NCBI GenBank assembly: GCA_019915015.1
Contig: JAHBBC010000004.1
Location: 620,001 to 684,000, forward strand
DNA length: 64,000 nt
Source: Auriscalpium vulgare
Lineage: Eukaryota; Basidiomycota; Agaricomycetes; Russulales; Auriscalpiaceae
Reading direction: 5' to 3'
The notes below the pieces were generated by a model that made no database searches, was not told where the DNA came from, and was given only the letters and a program-made list of their open reading frames with translations. How positions within the stretch are numbered: the first letter of the stretch is position 1; each line of letters starts with the position of its first letter. Positions 47,681 to 59,922 of this stretch are shown piece after piece. A program made the translations under genes and the position numbers.

Positions 47681-47988
47681 CTTATTTGATACGTATATGC
47701 TTTTGCTGGATGTTGATGCGATTGCAGGACAGACTTGCTGGGAGTGGGCCGACGCTTAGCGCGGCAGTACGATTCCAAGCTCAATACAGGGCTGGATGGA
47801 TGATCCTGTAACTCTGTACAATTGCAAGTACAGGAAATAATGATGAAGACTACTTAATTGTTGCTATAACACTATCCCTGAAACACTTCGGAAATATGCG
47901 TGCTCTCTCAAGCCACCGGTACTAAGCACCAAATGGTGTTGTCACTGCTGGCCAGCCTTGAGCCAGCATCAGAGCAAGGTTACGACCC
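47681..47988. repeat. Upstream region of the MYND gene and flank module
   Basis: 47681-47732 is the sequence just upstream of MYND exon 1. 47733-47988 is the flank module beginning CTTGCTGGGAGTGGGCC. The whole stretch is duplicated at 4710-5024. Confidence 0.75.
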
Positions 47989-49396
47989 ATCCCGCGTGCG
48001 GGCTAGAGTGTAACGTCTGAATATAGTCCATGAAGAAAACACACCAATCTATGCGCCCTCGTGAAAACGGGACATTGAAACTGATATGATACAGGAAGGA
48101 AAACACACCAAGCCTCTGAACGTAAAAGATACACACCAAAAGCAATCGGCCGTGTAATATACACATCGGATGGGACGTGAAAAACACACATGAAAAGTAA
48201 TCGGTCGTGAAATATACACACCGTATGGCATCGTCCGTGAAATATACACACCGGATATCATGTGAGAGCGAAACATACACACCAAACCCTACACACTGGG
48301 AAGAACACACACCGAAGGGTGACAGCACATGAAATACTCACACCCAATGGTATATCGCTGTGAAACATACAGTCATATACTGCGTCGTGGGTCACCACGC
48401 TGAAATGGGTCACCTGTTACACGCCGCACTGCCTCGCTTGGTAACGGCACGGACATAGTATGACTTTCTTTCTCTTATCCCCTAACACCTTACTTTATCA
48501 TGTGACGGATGGATGACTGATCCATGACTGATATGCCTGCAGGCCTCCTGCATGCATCCCAACAGCTGTGGTACTTATATCCCGCACGTACTGATTGGCT
48601 GATACGGAAGACTCCCTTTACTATATAAACCCCATGTACATACGACGACTCTTCAGCCTATTCATTTGTATCTGCTCCCCTCTGATACTCTGAAGTGCGT
48701 GCTAGAACGGCGCAGGGCTACCTCCTCTCATCTTGTACCCTCGCCCTCAGACAGGTCGATCTAGACTTGCATCGATTACGATTCCTACGAATCATTGCTT
48801 ATGTCATCTACATACAGCATTTTTTTCGACCCATGCAACGACAGTCTGTGTCGCCTTTTTGGAATTCACTCCCACGCTATGTCTACTCACGCTTTACCCC
48901 TCCTCACTTTCGCTCCACACAACATACACAAATGATTGCCTACATACGCCATTTATTAGACCATGCAACACATACAGAAGTTGCAGAACAGTAATGTTGG
49001 CAGAACTAAGCAGCACCAGACAACACAGGCAGAAATACGATGACATCAATCCGGGGGTTTGAATTACGTTTAGAACCCGGAATGATGTCATCGCCCTTGA
49101 TCCCACAATGACCACCTCAGGCTGCAACTGCACGCCCAATTTCATGCCCTCCGGTGTCGCCCAATGGTGCACATTATTGCCCACCATTGTTTGGTACCCC
49201 TAGGGCCACCCAGTTGTGGTTTAGTATCCAATTGTGTCTCAAGACTATTATTTGATGTATATATTTGATTATGTAACCAGAAACCACTTTGAGCGGAATC
49301 GTGCTGCCGCGCTCCACGTCGGCCCACTCCCAGCAAGCACCACTACAACTCCTCTCGGCTTTGTTAGTGCGTGACCCCGATACCCTCTCCCCGCAT
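47989..49396 (-). repeat. Single 1.4 kb unit, inverted relative to the array
   Basis: Full-length (1,408 bp) match to the array unit in reverse complement, including the stem-loop, promoter-like block and iteron-like repeats. It is preceded and followed by the same flank module, linker and palindrome arm that border the array. This is therefore a one-unit version of the array locus. Confidence 0.95.
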
Positions 49397-49667
49397 TAGG
49401 CTGGGGCACGTTTTGAGTAAACAACATAATATCAACATGATCATGTGTGATAATGTCAGCGATGATGTCATTCCGGGGTCGTAAATTGTGTTTAAAACCC
49501 GGAGTGATGTCATCGTCTTTCTGCTACCGCTGTTCAAGCCCTGCAATATATCACTGTTTTGCGGCTTCTGTAGGTGCTCTATGGTCTGAAATATACTGCA
49601 AATGAAGCAATGTATGCGAATCATTCCGGGCAAATGAGAGGAAGGTGAAAGTGCAAGTGGATGTGAG
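49397..49667. repeat. Linker, third copy
   Basis: Reverse complement of 12464-12734 with very few differences; same role joining unit and palindrome arm. Confidence 0.85.
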
Positions 49668-50036
49668 TTACGATTCCCTTGAATTGTTTCTTATGTAAGC
49701 ACCAGTTGCGGTTTTTGACCCCCCTGTGACCTTCATCTTGTCCCCCCAAATGCAAATATGTTCTCACGATTCATTTTCATTTGTAAACCCATTTCTACCT
49801 CTTCCCTCTTCAAAAGACTCTCGATTCTGTCAGTATTTTGCATTTTGTAGGCTAACTAGGATAGATATGCATATAATTACAGTTGCTCCTAAGTCTGATA
49901 AAAATGCTCTGTAATTGCTATTTCCAGTAAATAATTCCCATGCTCGACCCCATGACGTCAGTCTCGGATGCACAGCACAAGTGCACTCGGAAACCACGTC
50001 ATTTCTCTCTACTCCGGCTACTGTACTACCCGGACT

Positions 50037-50247
50037 CGATTACCAATCTGTTCAAAACTTTTTATAACAGGAATTGAACTGCAAGCCTCCAAGTTTTGAA
50101 GACTGTAAGATACCACTAGACTACAGAGCCTTTGACAATATACTACATATCCTATAAACTATTCCTTTAGGCTTTTCAAAGCCTCTAAGTCTGTCGCCTC
50201 CCCATTCGTGCATCTAGAAATTATGTCATGTCTGAGCTCTAGCCAAA
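50037..50247 (-). mobile_element. tRNA-related SINE-like insertion, third copy
   Basis: Same 211 bp segment as 9099-9309, with 14 bp flanks at 50023-50036 and 50248-50261. The tRNA-like part ends at 50130. Confidence 0.5.
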
Positions 50248-50311
50248 GTACTACCCGGACTGAAATACATGTAAGCGTTTCGATCAGAAATGGAATTGCA
50301 GACCGTGCCCT

Positions 50312-50369
50312 CAATCAATACCTGGCGGCCTGTGCGAGCTTGTGAGCCAGGCCGGCCAGGTATTGATTG
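50312..50369. repeat. Strong hairpin, third copy
   Basis: Same stem as 9374-9431; base changes fall in the loop. Confidence 0.75.
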
Positions 50370-51310
50370 GGGCATGGTTGTGTCCATGTTTCACAGAGAA
50401 ATGCACAAAGTTGCTGAGCAAGTTCTTGCATAGCAAAGATGGGCACCCACATGTAGTAGGGTGTACTAACATTAACTACATAATGATATTCAGAAACAAT
50501 TAGAAATGGAACCGTACCTGCCGTGCTTAGCACCGGCCCACTACCAGCAAGTTTGGACTGCGTCGGCGGCGCGCTGATGGCAAGGGGGTTCTCGATGTTT
50601 GAACACATGAAGCTGAAAAACACCGTGAGTGCTGCACACATCTTGTCAGCCCTCTAGATTCGCTGAGTCTCACATATTGAGCAGATACAACTTTGAAAGA
50701 AGTGATTTGCGCTCCTGGCAGTGACATTGTTGTTCAGAGATTGTGTACCAATCATGAGTGTCAGGGTTCTATCATGCATCAGCACAACGATGGAGGTCAT
50801 TGTTGTAAGACACGTCAGTCATTTTACTTATAAATATACACAGTTGTTGTACCCAAATCAAACAGTCTCACCGTATCCCCGAGCTCGCTGAGTCGGAGGT
50901 GGGGACAGTCGAAACGCGGGGGAAACCGGGGCGGAGCTCAAGGGGCATGGCGGGGGGCCGGGGCGGAGCTGAGTCGGAGGCGGGGACAGTCAGGACAATG
51001 GGAAACTGGGGCGGCGCTCAAGGGGCATGGTGGGCCGGAGTGGCCCTGAGTCAGAGGCTGGGGAGCCGGGGCAGAGTTGAGTCAGAGGTGGGGACAGTCG
51101 GGCGGAGGGAAACTGGGGTGGCGCGCAAGGGGCATGGGGGGGCCGGGGCAGCGCTGAGTCGGAGGCGGGGACAGGCGGGACAATGGGAAACTGGGCCGGC
51201 GCAAAAGGGGCATGGGGGGCCAGGGCGGAGGCGGGGACAGTCGGGACGCGGGGGAAACTGGGGCGGCGCTCAAGGGGCATGCGGGGGCCAGGGCTGCGCT
51301 GTGAGCAAAT

Positions 51311-53760
51311 TCTTACATCTGTCGACGATATTCGTGCTGCACCGGCCTTTGTATTTGGCGGCAGTAAAGTCCGGGCTCTAGGAGGTTGTGGCACAGCTCT
51401 AAGCTGCTGATGAGCAGACAGGAGTTTACGGCCCTCGCCCTGACCGCTGTGCAACTTCAAATGCTGCGCCGTGCCACACCACCGCACACGCCGAATGGGA
51501 AACTGGGGCGGCGCTCAAGGGGCATAAGGGGACGGGGCAGCGCCGACACGGACTTGATGATCCAGATGGACACGACCTTCACTGCGCGCCCCGCCTGCAA
51601 AGAAGACAACGGAGGTACTCACCGCCTTGGTCCAGACACGAACAAGAACTGCGAGATAGGCGTCGGGCATGTTCGAGAGGACACGGGCATGAGAGCAATA
51701 TGAAACTATGGGATCAGCGATGTCAATCGACCTAGATGTGATCCATGCATTCGAAACAAAATAAAACAAAAAGGGGGGAAAGGAAGCGGCGCAAAGGCGC
51801 TGGGATGAAGACGATGCAAAAATTGGTACCTGCGCGCCCGCCGTGTCTAACCGGCTATCTGCCCAGGGGAGCTCCTCTGCTGCCTATCGCCGTGCATGGC
51901 CGCACGCGCAAACAACGAGGAGGACCCGCAGTTATAGAGAGGGGGTAACGTGGCCTGCACGATCAAGCAAGGGGGCACGGGGATCTGTGCACACTGCGGA
52001 GAATCCGATCGATGAGGGGAAAAAAGGGACGCATACGGGCAAAACCCCAGAGATGCATGCAGGCAAGCGCGCTCGCAGACGCCCGCCTCGCTCGCCCCCG
52101 ATTCGCATCTGGGAAGCTCCTGCTCTGCCTAGCGTCGCACGTGCGAGCATTTCCGTCATGTGTAGCGAAGGAGCGTACCGCAGAATTCGAATGGGGGGCT
52201 GGGCGTGGGGCACGTCGGAGGGTGCAAAGTCTACGATGGGCTGTGCATGCCAGCGACGATGATGACCTGGGGCCAGATCAACGCGTCGTGAAAAGACCAG
52301 AATGCAGAAGAAAACAACAGATATGGCATCAATCGAATCGCACCTCGCGCTCGCAGACGCACGCCCGGCCCGCCCCCAACCATTCGCATCTGGGAAAGCT
52401 CCTCCTCGGCCCATCGTCGCATTCGCAACTGTAAGTGTACGAAGGGAGTACCGCAGTTATCGAGTGGTTGGGGTGGACGTGAGGCGCGTTGGCCGGTTGG
52501 ACGGTGGAAGGGATGCGGAAGATGGATGGGAGGTGGACGTGGGGGAGAGGTGAGAGCAGCGAAAGCTACCAGTTCCCACGCCTGCACAAGTAAGTCCGGT
52601 AGTAAGTCCGACGGGTGCGATAGGACAAGCAGCTCTATACCAACCACCACCTCCCTCGACTTCAGGCGACCAACTCCCTCGCAAGTCGCATTCATATGGC
52701 CTCGTCGACGTCGACACCGCTCTCGCATTTACATGCCCTTATCGACGACGTCCAGCCATGCACATTCGAGGAGCAGAGTCGCAGCGATAGTGTCGAAGGA
52801 GGGATGGGATGGGCAGGAAGTTTCACCTGGGTATCTAGGCTGGTGAGAATTCATGCCCGGTCCACCGCCGCGTCCTGCTCAACGGCATCGTGCCCTGCCC
52901 TACCACGCGCTTGTTTCTGCTTTTCGACACCCCTCGTGCTACGATTTTACAGCAGGTCACTCGTTCAATTAAATTCTTGGTTGCGGTGGTCCTCTACAAA
53001 GGCACAGCGACGGCTGCTGGTGCTGGTGCGGGCCGGCGGTCACGGTGACAAGCGCGTAATGCAGCAAAAGTGCACAGCGCGCCAGCAACCTCTGGACCCG
53101 CAATGCTGGGAGCGGTGCGTGTGAGGAGCGCGCTGCGGGCACGCCTCAGGCTTTCGGAACCCGCACGGCTCAGGCGGTATCCTTCACACAGTACTTGCCC
53201 GAGCGTCAGGTGCACCAGTGATCCTGGGAGCGTAAGCCTATCCCGGGCGGTACGTGTGGGCTTCTTCCAGAGCTGGGCGGCACGCACTAGCTTCTGAGCA
53301 CCCCGAAAAGTCTGCAGGATAACTGAAGACGTGCGTTGTTGGCCGTTGCTGCGGAACATCATCTTCTCATAGCTTCGGGCTCTCACAGTCGGCTACCTTG
53401 TCGCTTCCGTCGGATAGGCCGCACAGAAATCTGCTCGGAGCTTATGAATCACGACAGACCGAATGGGTACAGTGAGCAGCGCTTTTGGGTGGCGATTCTG
53501 AACAGCAGACCCAGTAGTTGATGCAAACGACCACGACCATGGTCGCGAACTTCCCTGTACGTTCAAACATGACGAATACCATCGCGAGCGCTTGCTTATC
53601 CCAGCCATCACCAGGGCGGCGTCTCGCAATTGAAACCTCGTGGTGTACTCCGGGGTCTTCCTCATCCTGGGAGCATGGCCTGCTGTTTTCCACACTAGCG
53701 CTAGCGTCTTCGGATAGATATCATCGCAGAAGATGACTAACAGATGCCCACCTGTCTTAA
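51311..53760. other. No gene recognised; contains a diverged direct repeat
   Basis: Many overlapping short frames, none with a family motif. Two related blocks lie at about 52060-52190 and 52345-52470, each with GCTCGCAGACGC, then ATTCGCATCTGGGAA, GCTCCT and a CGTCGCA..CGNA stretch. They may be a tandem duplication. A short minisatellite-like piece (GGAAACTGGGGCGGCGCTC) recurs at about 51497, away from the main block. Confidence 0.45.
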
Positions 53761-55617
53761 ATGGAGCAACGGCACCTCTTACAAGCTCAACCCACACCCG
53801 TCTCTGCGGACTTATCCAAGGTTACCTGCAATGACGAACTGGAAAAACCCTACCACTCTCGTGGAGGACTACTGTGCGTACTCTCTAGATTCCCAATGCC
53901 CATCGCTTACTTGACACGCTCGCAAAGTGGCATACCTCAAATTGGCCCACGTCTTGATGGGCATTGTTATGTAGGCACTACCCAGCTATCTACTAGTAAC
54001 CGTCATCCCGCTGACGTGTGTAGCGACGACTTCTTGCAGCTGGGAGTTCGTCGTGACATGTCATTTCGAGCTCGCCGTTCTCTTCGGGCGCCGACAGTAC
54101 CGATGGACAATTTGGATATACGTGTGGTGCAGGATAACTGCGGTCCTCAGCTTCGTATGCATCGTCATAGTATGGGACACTCCCGTAACCACGAATTGCA
54201 GAGTGCGTGACTTTGCTAGACCCTTCCTTCCTTGTGATTTTAACGTTATATATGCTAGGAGTGGGCTATAGCAATCTTCGTCAGTAATTCGCTGTTCGAT
54301 GTCACACCCGTGGAAGTCGATATTGACGAGTCTGTGCAGTCATTTGGATATTCCAGCCAGGGCCTCGCCTCGTTGATCATTGTCCTGCGAATGTGAGTTC
54401 GCATATCCTTATGGCCTGAACATGCTGATGATTATGACAGAATGGCAATCTGGGAACGTAGGGTCTTCATATGTGGACTTGCAATCGCTATTTGGCTTGG
54501 GAGTAGTGCACTGAATATCCACCGTACGTCTGCTGCTCTCATTCCTCGATATTTGCATGCTCAAATTATACTAGACATCACAATAGTGAGTGTCAGTCGC
54601 ATGACGTCTATTCATCTGAGTCATTCAATTGTGATGCATATACATCAGGTCCGCTCAACATTCCAACCTCTGGGCGGCGTCTGCCTACCCTGGGACACGG
54701 ACAACAGCTTGGCTAACGGCATCGGCATCCTGATCTCCGACATTGGCCTCCTCGCCATTATGCTCGCCGGCATACTGCAACATCACCCATTTGGCGCAAT
54801 AAAGCTCTTGGGCCCACACAGCCTATGGGGCCTTCTGTGGCACCAGGTGGGCAGACATCTTGTCCGATGAGCATACTCTCGAGCGTTGACGGGTTGGCGC
54901 AGAGTTTGACGTGGCTCGCGTTTGCCTCGCTAGGTGAAATCCCTGCTCTGGTGGGTGACCTCCGTGATGATGCAACGCTGCACGCACCCTAATATGCCTG
55001 TACGCGCTTTCCTAGGTGCTTGTGGGCTTGAATCTCAACGGTGCGCACACCGGACAACTTTGATATCAAGAGATACTGATTATCCTGCTCGCGGAACCAG
55101 ATGCAATAAATCTGGTGCGTACTCTGAACGCCGGAAGCCCTGTCGATGATGCCTGATGTACGTTGTAGATGCTCCCAACGACCATGGGTAAGCACACGTC
55201 GATGCGCAGAACGACGCCACCAGCTCATATTCCGTACCCGTCGTGGCGACAACAGTCGCAGTTTTGTCTGTAGGCGCAACACGGATGTACAGGTCACTCT
55301 ATACCTACAAGCCCGTCACTGAGTTTCAGTGCGTATCCACTCGTCTCACCGGCCTACTCGTCCCCACTCACTCTTACTCTGCGCGCAGCCTCACAAACAC
55401 GAGCAAGCGCACGCCAATCGGAGAGGCAGTGCGCTTCCGCCGCACGCAGACCGTGCACCGTGACGACAGCGCGTCCGTCGCTGACTCCGGTGCGGCGACG
55501 GGCCTGCCGATGAGCAGGATACACGTGGGCTTCGACGGCGCGCTGGATGCGGAACGCGACAAAGGCTCCCCGCAGCAATCAAACGAGTTCGAGATGGCTG
55601 AGCTCGTATCGGTTTGA
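53761..55617 (+). CDS. Multi-pass membrane protein of an Agaricomycete-expanded family (spliced, possibly degenerate)
   Basis: Exons read from motifs: one ending at 53970 (AHVLMGIVI), 54040-54202 (WEFVVTCHFELAVLFGRR then YRWTIWIYVWCRITAVLSFV), about 54262-54392 (WAIAIFVSNSLFD..ASLIIVLR), 54441 to about 54525 (MAIWERRVFICGLAIAIW), about 54649-54847 (NGIGILISDIGLLAIMLAGIL) and a last exon from about 55240 (VAVLSVGATRMYRSL) with a hydrophilic tail ending at 55617. Hydrophobic segments alternate with short loops, giving about six or seven membrane spans. The RRxYRWTIWIY, LRxxAIWxR and GATRMYRSL motifs identify a family of unknown function that I recognise from mushrooms. The section around 54880-55140 reads poorly, with a TGA after GLNLNGAHTGQL, so the copy may be broken there. 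The N-terminus (53761 or later) is uncertain. Confidence 0.55.
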
Positions 55618-56089
55618 GATTCCAGGATGTCGCTAGGGTGATACGGAATAAGAGGATTTTAGTAGCGAATTTTATGTAACAACAAACAATTCGTCTAGCA
55701 TGCCAGATTGAGATTTGGCTCTGGTCGATCCACGCATGGGCAAAGCGCGAGCGGCTTCATCTGATATTTAGCACCCCGTCGCGCGACGGCTTGGGGGTGG
55801 CGAGTCGCAGAAACCGCAGCCCGTATTGCAAATAGAGCGGGTGACCGTCCTGATCTTGGCTTCCGCGCCACACTCGTCGAGGGCGCTCAGTTTATTTATT
55901 ACCCACATATAGTGACCGCACGGGACAAGGCAAAATATTGGCCGCTATACATACAATGTCAACAGACACAATATAGGACAGAATGAGCAGAAGAAAAATA
56001 ACGACTGATGCGCGATGCGCTTTAGTAGCTGCCGCTACGAGTCCTGGAGTCGCTGTCGGCTTTTTGCTGCACGTCGGAGCTGCATACCC
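55618..56089. other. Intergenic region between convergent genes
   Basis: No coding signal. It lies between the 3' ends of the membrane-protein and F-box genes, so it should contain both 3' untranslated regions. Confidence 0.5.
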
Positions 56090-57841
56090 TTAGGGTTCTT
56101 CCGCGTCCTCGTCTCCCGCATCCTCGTCTCCCGCATCCTCACCTCCCCACCATATCTCCATTCCCGGCACCGCCTCCTCCAGCACGCGTACACATTCCTC
56201 GTCCACGGTCGACCACGACAAATCGAGCACCTCCAACACGTAACCACACCGCGCGCGTTCGGCCAGGCACAGCGGCAGCGCCTCAGCCAACGTCTTGCCG
56301 CCTTTTCCTAGTGTCCCGAAATCAACCTCACCAATCGTCAAGGTCGACAGCGTTGGGAGGAAGCACCGTGGAGCGTCGTCATCGGCGGGCGGGTCGCAGT
56401 TGCGGTCGCGGTCGGCGTCGACGGCGGCGGGACGGGGCGATAGCGCAGCACACAGCGCAATGGCTGCGTTGTACTCCACGAAGACGCTCTGTACCTTGGG
56501 CGTGGAACCCAACGAGTCCAACCAGGCGTCCGAAACGGACCTCACAACTAGTTCCTCCACGTGCTCTAATGGTGCTGCCTTGAGAGCCATCTGAACAAGC
56601 CCCTCTTGAACCCAGGCTGGGTGTCGTGGCTTACGGAATACAACGGAGATAGAGATGGTGGGCTCTTCTTTGTCGCACCGGGCAATCATCGCGGCATAAT
56701 ATTTCTCCTCCTTTGACGGATTCGCGGTTTCCATTGCTCTGAGGTACGTTACCTGTTTCGATGCCATGTTGGCGCAGGCAAAGGCCATTGAGAAGACTTG
56801 GTTGCACAAGATAGCGTCGGCATATTCGTGGACGAGTTCCACTAAGATCGAGGCCGACGGAAGCGCAAGGTGAGCGAGGATGCCCCGTACGCGCATGATG
56901 TTCATTCCAAGGCAGAACATGCGCAACTTGGGAAGCGTGACAATGCGAAGCGGTGCATTCGGGAATGGATCCTCGGTTTGGATGTCGAGGTAGAGTCGAA
57001 GCTCCTCTAGCGCGTGCATACGCTCCAACGCATCAAGGACGGCGCCTCGCCGCGTACCGAAGGTACCGAAGGTAAGATCTATTGGCGATGTTAAGCTGAG
57101 GACAACGAGATTCGCCAAGAGCGGCGACGTCCATGGCAGGTGGCGAGTCGTGGTCACATACAGGAACCGCAGGGCCGGTGCGCCTGTGCCATTAACAAAG
57201 AGGTCGTCCGTTGGCGCCTCCGGGGTGGTGAGGTCGAGCATGAGAGCGCGCAGGCATGGCGCGCGACCGCGCAGCGCAGGGAACACGGTGCTGGTGGTGT
57301 GGAGGTGAAGGCAGGTTGTCCGAGTAAGGTTGGTGCGGATATGGGCAAGCTCGTTCGGGCGCAGCGGCACATCGAGGGGATCGGGGGATGACTGAATGGT
57401 GAGGGGCATGGACTGGGCACGGGAGAGAAGCGTGTTGGCCCAGCGTTCGCCGAATGTGAAAGGGATCGTGATATTGGCCGCCCAAAGAGAAGGGTCTTGT
57501 AGGGCAACGTACCGCCAGCGCTGGCAGACGTGCGTGACTGCTAGCCATCCAAGTGCCGGCGGAGTAGTCCTATGCCAAAGTTTTTGGGCCGCGCAGGGTT
57601 CGTCGATTTGAGAGAGGGCGTGGAAGATGAGGGTAAGAATCTCGGGCGGCAGGCGCATGATGAGGATAGAACGCGGTCGCGATCGCAGGTGCGTGCGCAA
57701 AGAGACACAGGACTCCTCTGCGTGTCGAGTTCTTCTCTGGGATGACAGTACGGCACTGAAATCCTGCTGAGCTTCATCGGGCTGAGAGTTTGCCGGCTTT
57801 TTCGTGCCAGGACGTGCCGCACTGCGTCGACTCGGAGACAT
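56090..57841 (-). CDS. F-box protein with leucine-rich C-terminal region
   Basis: A single uninterrupted frame of 583 codons from an ATG at 57841. A basic N-terminal tail of about 60 residues leads into an F-box-like motif near residues 62-120 (RLPPEILTLIFHALSQID, then VTHVCQRWRYVALQDPSLWA). This motif should bind Skp1 and link targets to an SCF ubiquitin ligase. Residues about 130-540 contain irregular leucine-rich stretches (LRALMLDLTTP, LANLVVLSLTSP, LEELRLYLDIQ, LPKLRMFCLGM, VLEVLDLSWSTVD) that probably form the target-binding surface. The acidic end is a tandem GDEDAGDEDAEEP repeat. F-box/LRR proteins of this shape form a very large Agaricomycete family, so the target cannot be guessed. 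No introns are needed, and this is the best-preserved host gene in the window. Confidence 0.85.
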   Translation of the reverse strand: MSPSRRSAARPGTKKPANSQPDEAQQDFSAVLSSQRRTRHAEESCVSLRTHLRSRPRSILIMRLPPEILTLIFHALSQIDEPCAAQKLWHRTTPPALGWLAVTHVCQRWRYVALQDPSLWAANITIPFTFGERWANTLLSRAQSMPLTIQSSPDPLDVPLRPNELAHIRTNLTRTTCLHLHTTSTVFPALRGRAPCLRALMLDLTTPEAPTDDLFVNGTGAPALRFLYVTTTRHLPWTSPLLANLVVLSLTSPIDLTFGTFGTRRGAVLDALERMHALEELRLYLDIQTEDPFPNAPLRIVTLPKLRMFCLGMNIMRVRGILAHLALPSASILVELVHEYADAILCNQVFSMAFACANMASKQVTYLRAMETANPSKEEKYYAAMIARCDKEEPTISISVVFRKPRHPAWVQEGLVQMALKAAPLEHVEELVVRSVSDAWLDSLGSTPKVQSVFVEYNAAIALCAALSPRPAAVDADRDRNCDPPADDDAPRCFLPTLSTLTIGEVDFGTLGKGGKTLAEALPLCLAERARCGYVLEVLDLSWSTVDEECVRVLEEAVPGMEIWWGGEDAGDEDAGDEDAEEP

Positions 57842-59922
57842 ACGCGCTGTGCTGTGACGGTTGGTCAGAAAGACTGTGCAGCCGATCTCGATGTACGAAC
57901 CCTTAGTCCTTATGCTGTTCTGAACAACTGAAGATTCGATGGTAGGCTTGTCTTCCGAGAGAACGAAGGGGTATTCGATGTCGGATCGGTTGACGAAGAG
58001 GCCGCGCTAGTATCGATTTTGTCTTCTCACGCCTCTTGTAGCAACTCAAATGACACTATAGGATAATTTATTCAGATTTCGTGCGATCGTTTTTGCGCAA
58101 ACGGCCGCAGCGCGGCGGATGAGTACAGTTGTCTCGTATTATGGTGTAAGTATACGTGGCGAAGGGTGCACATTTCGGATCGCCCACGTTCCACAGATCC
58201 AAGCATGAACGCGCATAGTATATGCGTACAGTAGGGGCAGAGACCGAAGTTCAGCATCCGTGCTTAGAGAAACAGTGAAGCTTGCACTAAGCAATGCTTC
58301 CCAGAAATGGCGTTCCAGGCGTAACACGGGAGAGGCGCACGGTTGAATCGCCTCGGTCGAGCGCAAGCGTAGCGTCCGGTAGATAATCTACAGCTGGCTC
58401 AATATCCATGGGTCTAGAACTCGAGTAACGAACGATAAAGACGCTCACAATGTACCGCTTATAGGTAGGATGTTGCCGGACTTGCGATGAGCAGTTCGGA
58501 CATCTTGGTCGCGGGCAAGTATCGTCAAGGCCAACTGTGCACGCAGGCAACACTACGCTATGGGTCTGTGGGCTTGGGTGTCCCGTAGCAGATTATCAAC
58601 CATCATGCATCAATCGGATGTTAGGCAGCGCTACAATTTTCTGCATTACGGCCGAGTACAAGTCTACAAGACGCTCGGAGCGCATGTCCACTCGTGTTGA
58701 GGCCCAAAATCAGAGTGCTGGCGCTGTACGCAGCGAATCCGAGCAACTAGGATGGACACGGACGCCGCGACCTGTACACCGCGACCTTCCCCAGCTACGA
58801 ATCCATACGGAGATCTATCCCAATTCGTAGCGGCGCATCTACGCCAAGGAGAATGGGAGGGAGACACCGCCAAATAGAGCTTGGAGATGCAGGCTGTGCT
58901 GATTGGGACGGGTGGGGAGAGCAGGAGAGCAGGAGAGCAGGAGTACGGTAGTTGGTGAGGAGCTGGGTGGCGTACGCGAAGATTACAATGAATGCGGTGG
59001 TATGCATGAAGATCGGGTCAGCTGGATGTCCTCGAGAGGGAATGTAACCTCCAACTTACCAACCAAGGTCCGACGATGTCGCCTCAATCAACTCGAACGT
59101 AGATCATGGCATTCTCCCTCCTCGCAGAAGCACGCCGGGCGCACCATCTCCTCTTGATGTCTTCACAGTCGGCCTTCACAGCGTGGTGCAGGGCAGCGGC
59201 CGTCAAGTGGGACGAGGAGAGTATGCATCGACTAGATAGTGGGCATGCTCGGTGCAGCGATGGGTCGCCATGTTCGAACGAAGGGTAAAGTCGAGGCTGG
59301 AGGTATAGGATACTGCCTAGTCAGAGTCTGCGAGGAGTTTGGTGATGAGACCCGAGAGCGCTGCGCCAGACCCCGGACACCACTGTCCGCGCGCTCGTGC
59401 CGAGTTTTGGCCGAGAGCTCTTCGTTGTTTCCTGTCGTTCAAGTCCTTAGATGGCGGGTTGCGCGAAAAAGACTGCCGACGCTCAGAGTAAAGTCAAGAA
59501 CTTGCTGGGCGTCCTTGCAATTTTGGGAGGGCACCCACGATCCTAAGAATTTGAATCGGCGCGTAAAGCTGCACTTGCTGCGCGTCGCGTCGCGCCTCTC
59601 ATCTCGACTCATCACCTGTCTATTGACTATAATTCCTGCCTCCTAGTTCATGCTCTGTCTCTGTCCAAGTTCTTCTGTTGGTATGCGGGGAAAATTCTGA
59701 CAGCTTTGAGATTCCTATGCTCTCCTGGGGACACAGCAGTGACAGCACCGAACATATGCGCTGCAGGTGCGTCTGGGATAACTTGAAGAGTTTGTTTGGT
59801 ATATGCGAATCGCGCAGCCCATTCGGTGCGTTTCTCCAGACATATAACCGTGACTGTGTGCTTGGTTTGTCAACTGGATTTCGTCAGTAGATGTGAACTG
59901 CGATCAAACGAGGACTTTGTAC
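57842..59922. other. No gene recognised
   Basis: Upstream of the F-box gene (its promoter should start here), then 2 kb of short frames without motifs. A short GCAGGAGA triplication is at about 58920-58942. The sequence just before 59923 does not contain the missing N-terminal exons of formate dehydrogenase. Confidence 0.45.

Larger units (their letters stand above)
49668..51310. repeat. Third copy of the palindrome arm, with minisatellite at 50885-51310
   Basis: Begins TTACGATTCC and follows the left-arm orientation. At informative positions (for example ACTCGATTACC, CATGCTCGACCCC, AAATGCTCTGTAATTGC) it agrees with the right arm (in reverse complement) and not with the left arm. It ends in about five imperfect GC-rich minisatellite repeats and then leaves the palindrome sequence near 51300. 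Confidence 0.88.

Noticed and set aside
47989..51310. Helitron-type element
   Set aside because: No Rep/helicase protein and no convincing TC..CTRR ends with a 3' hairpin; shared TTACGATTCC ends are not a Helitron signature.
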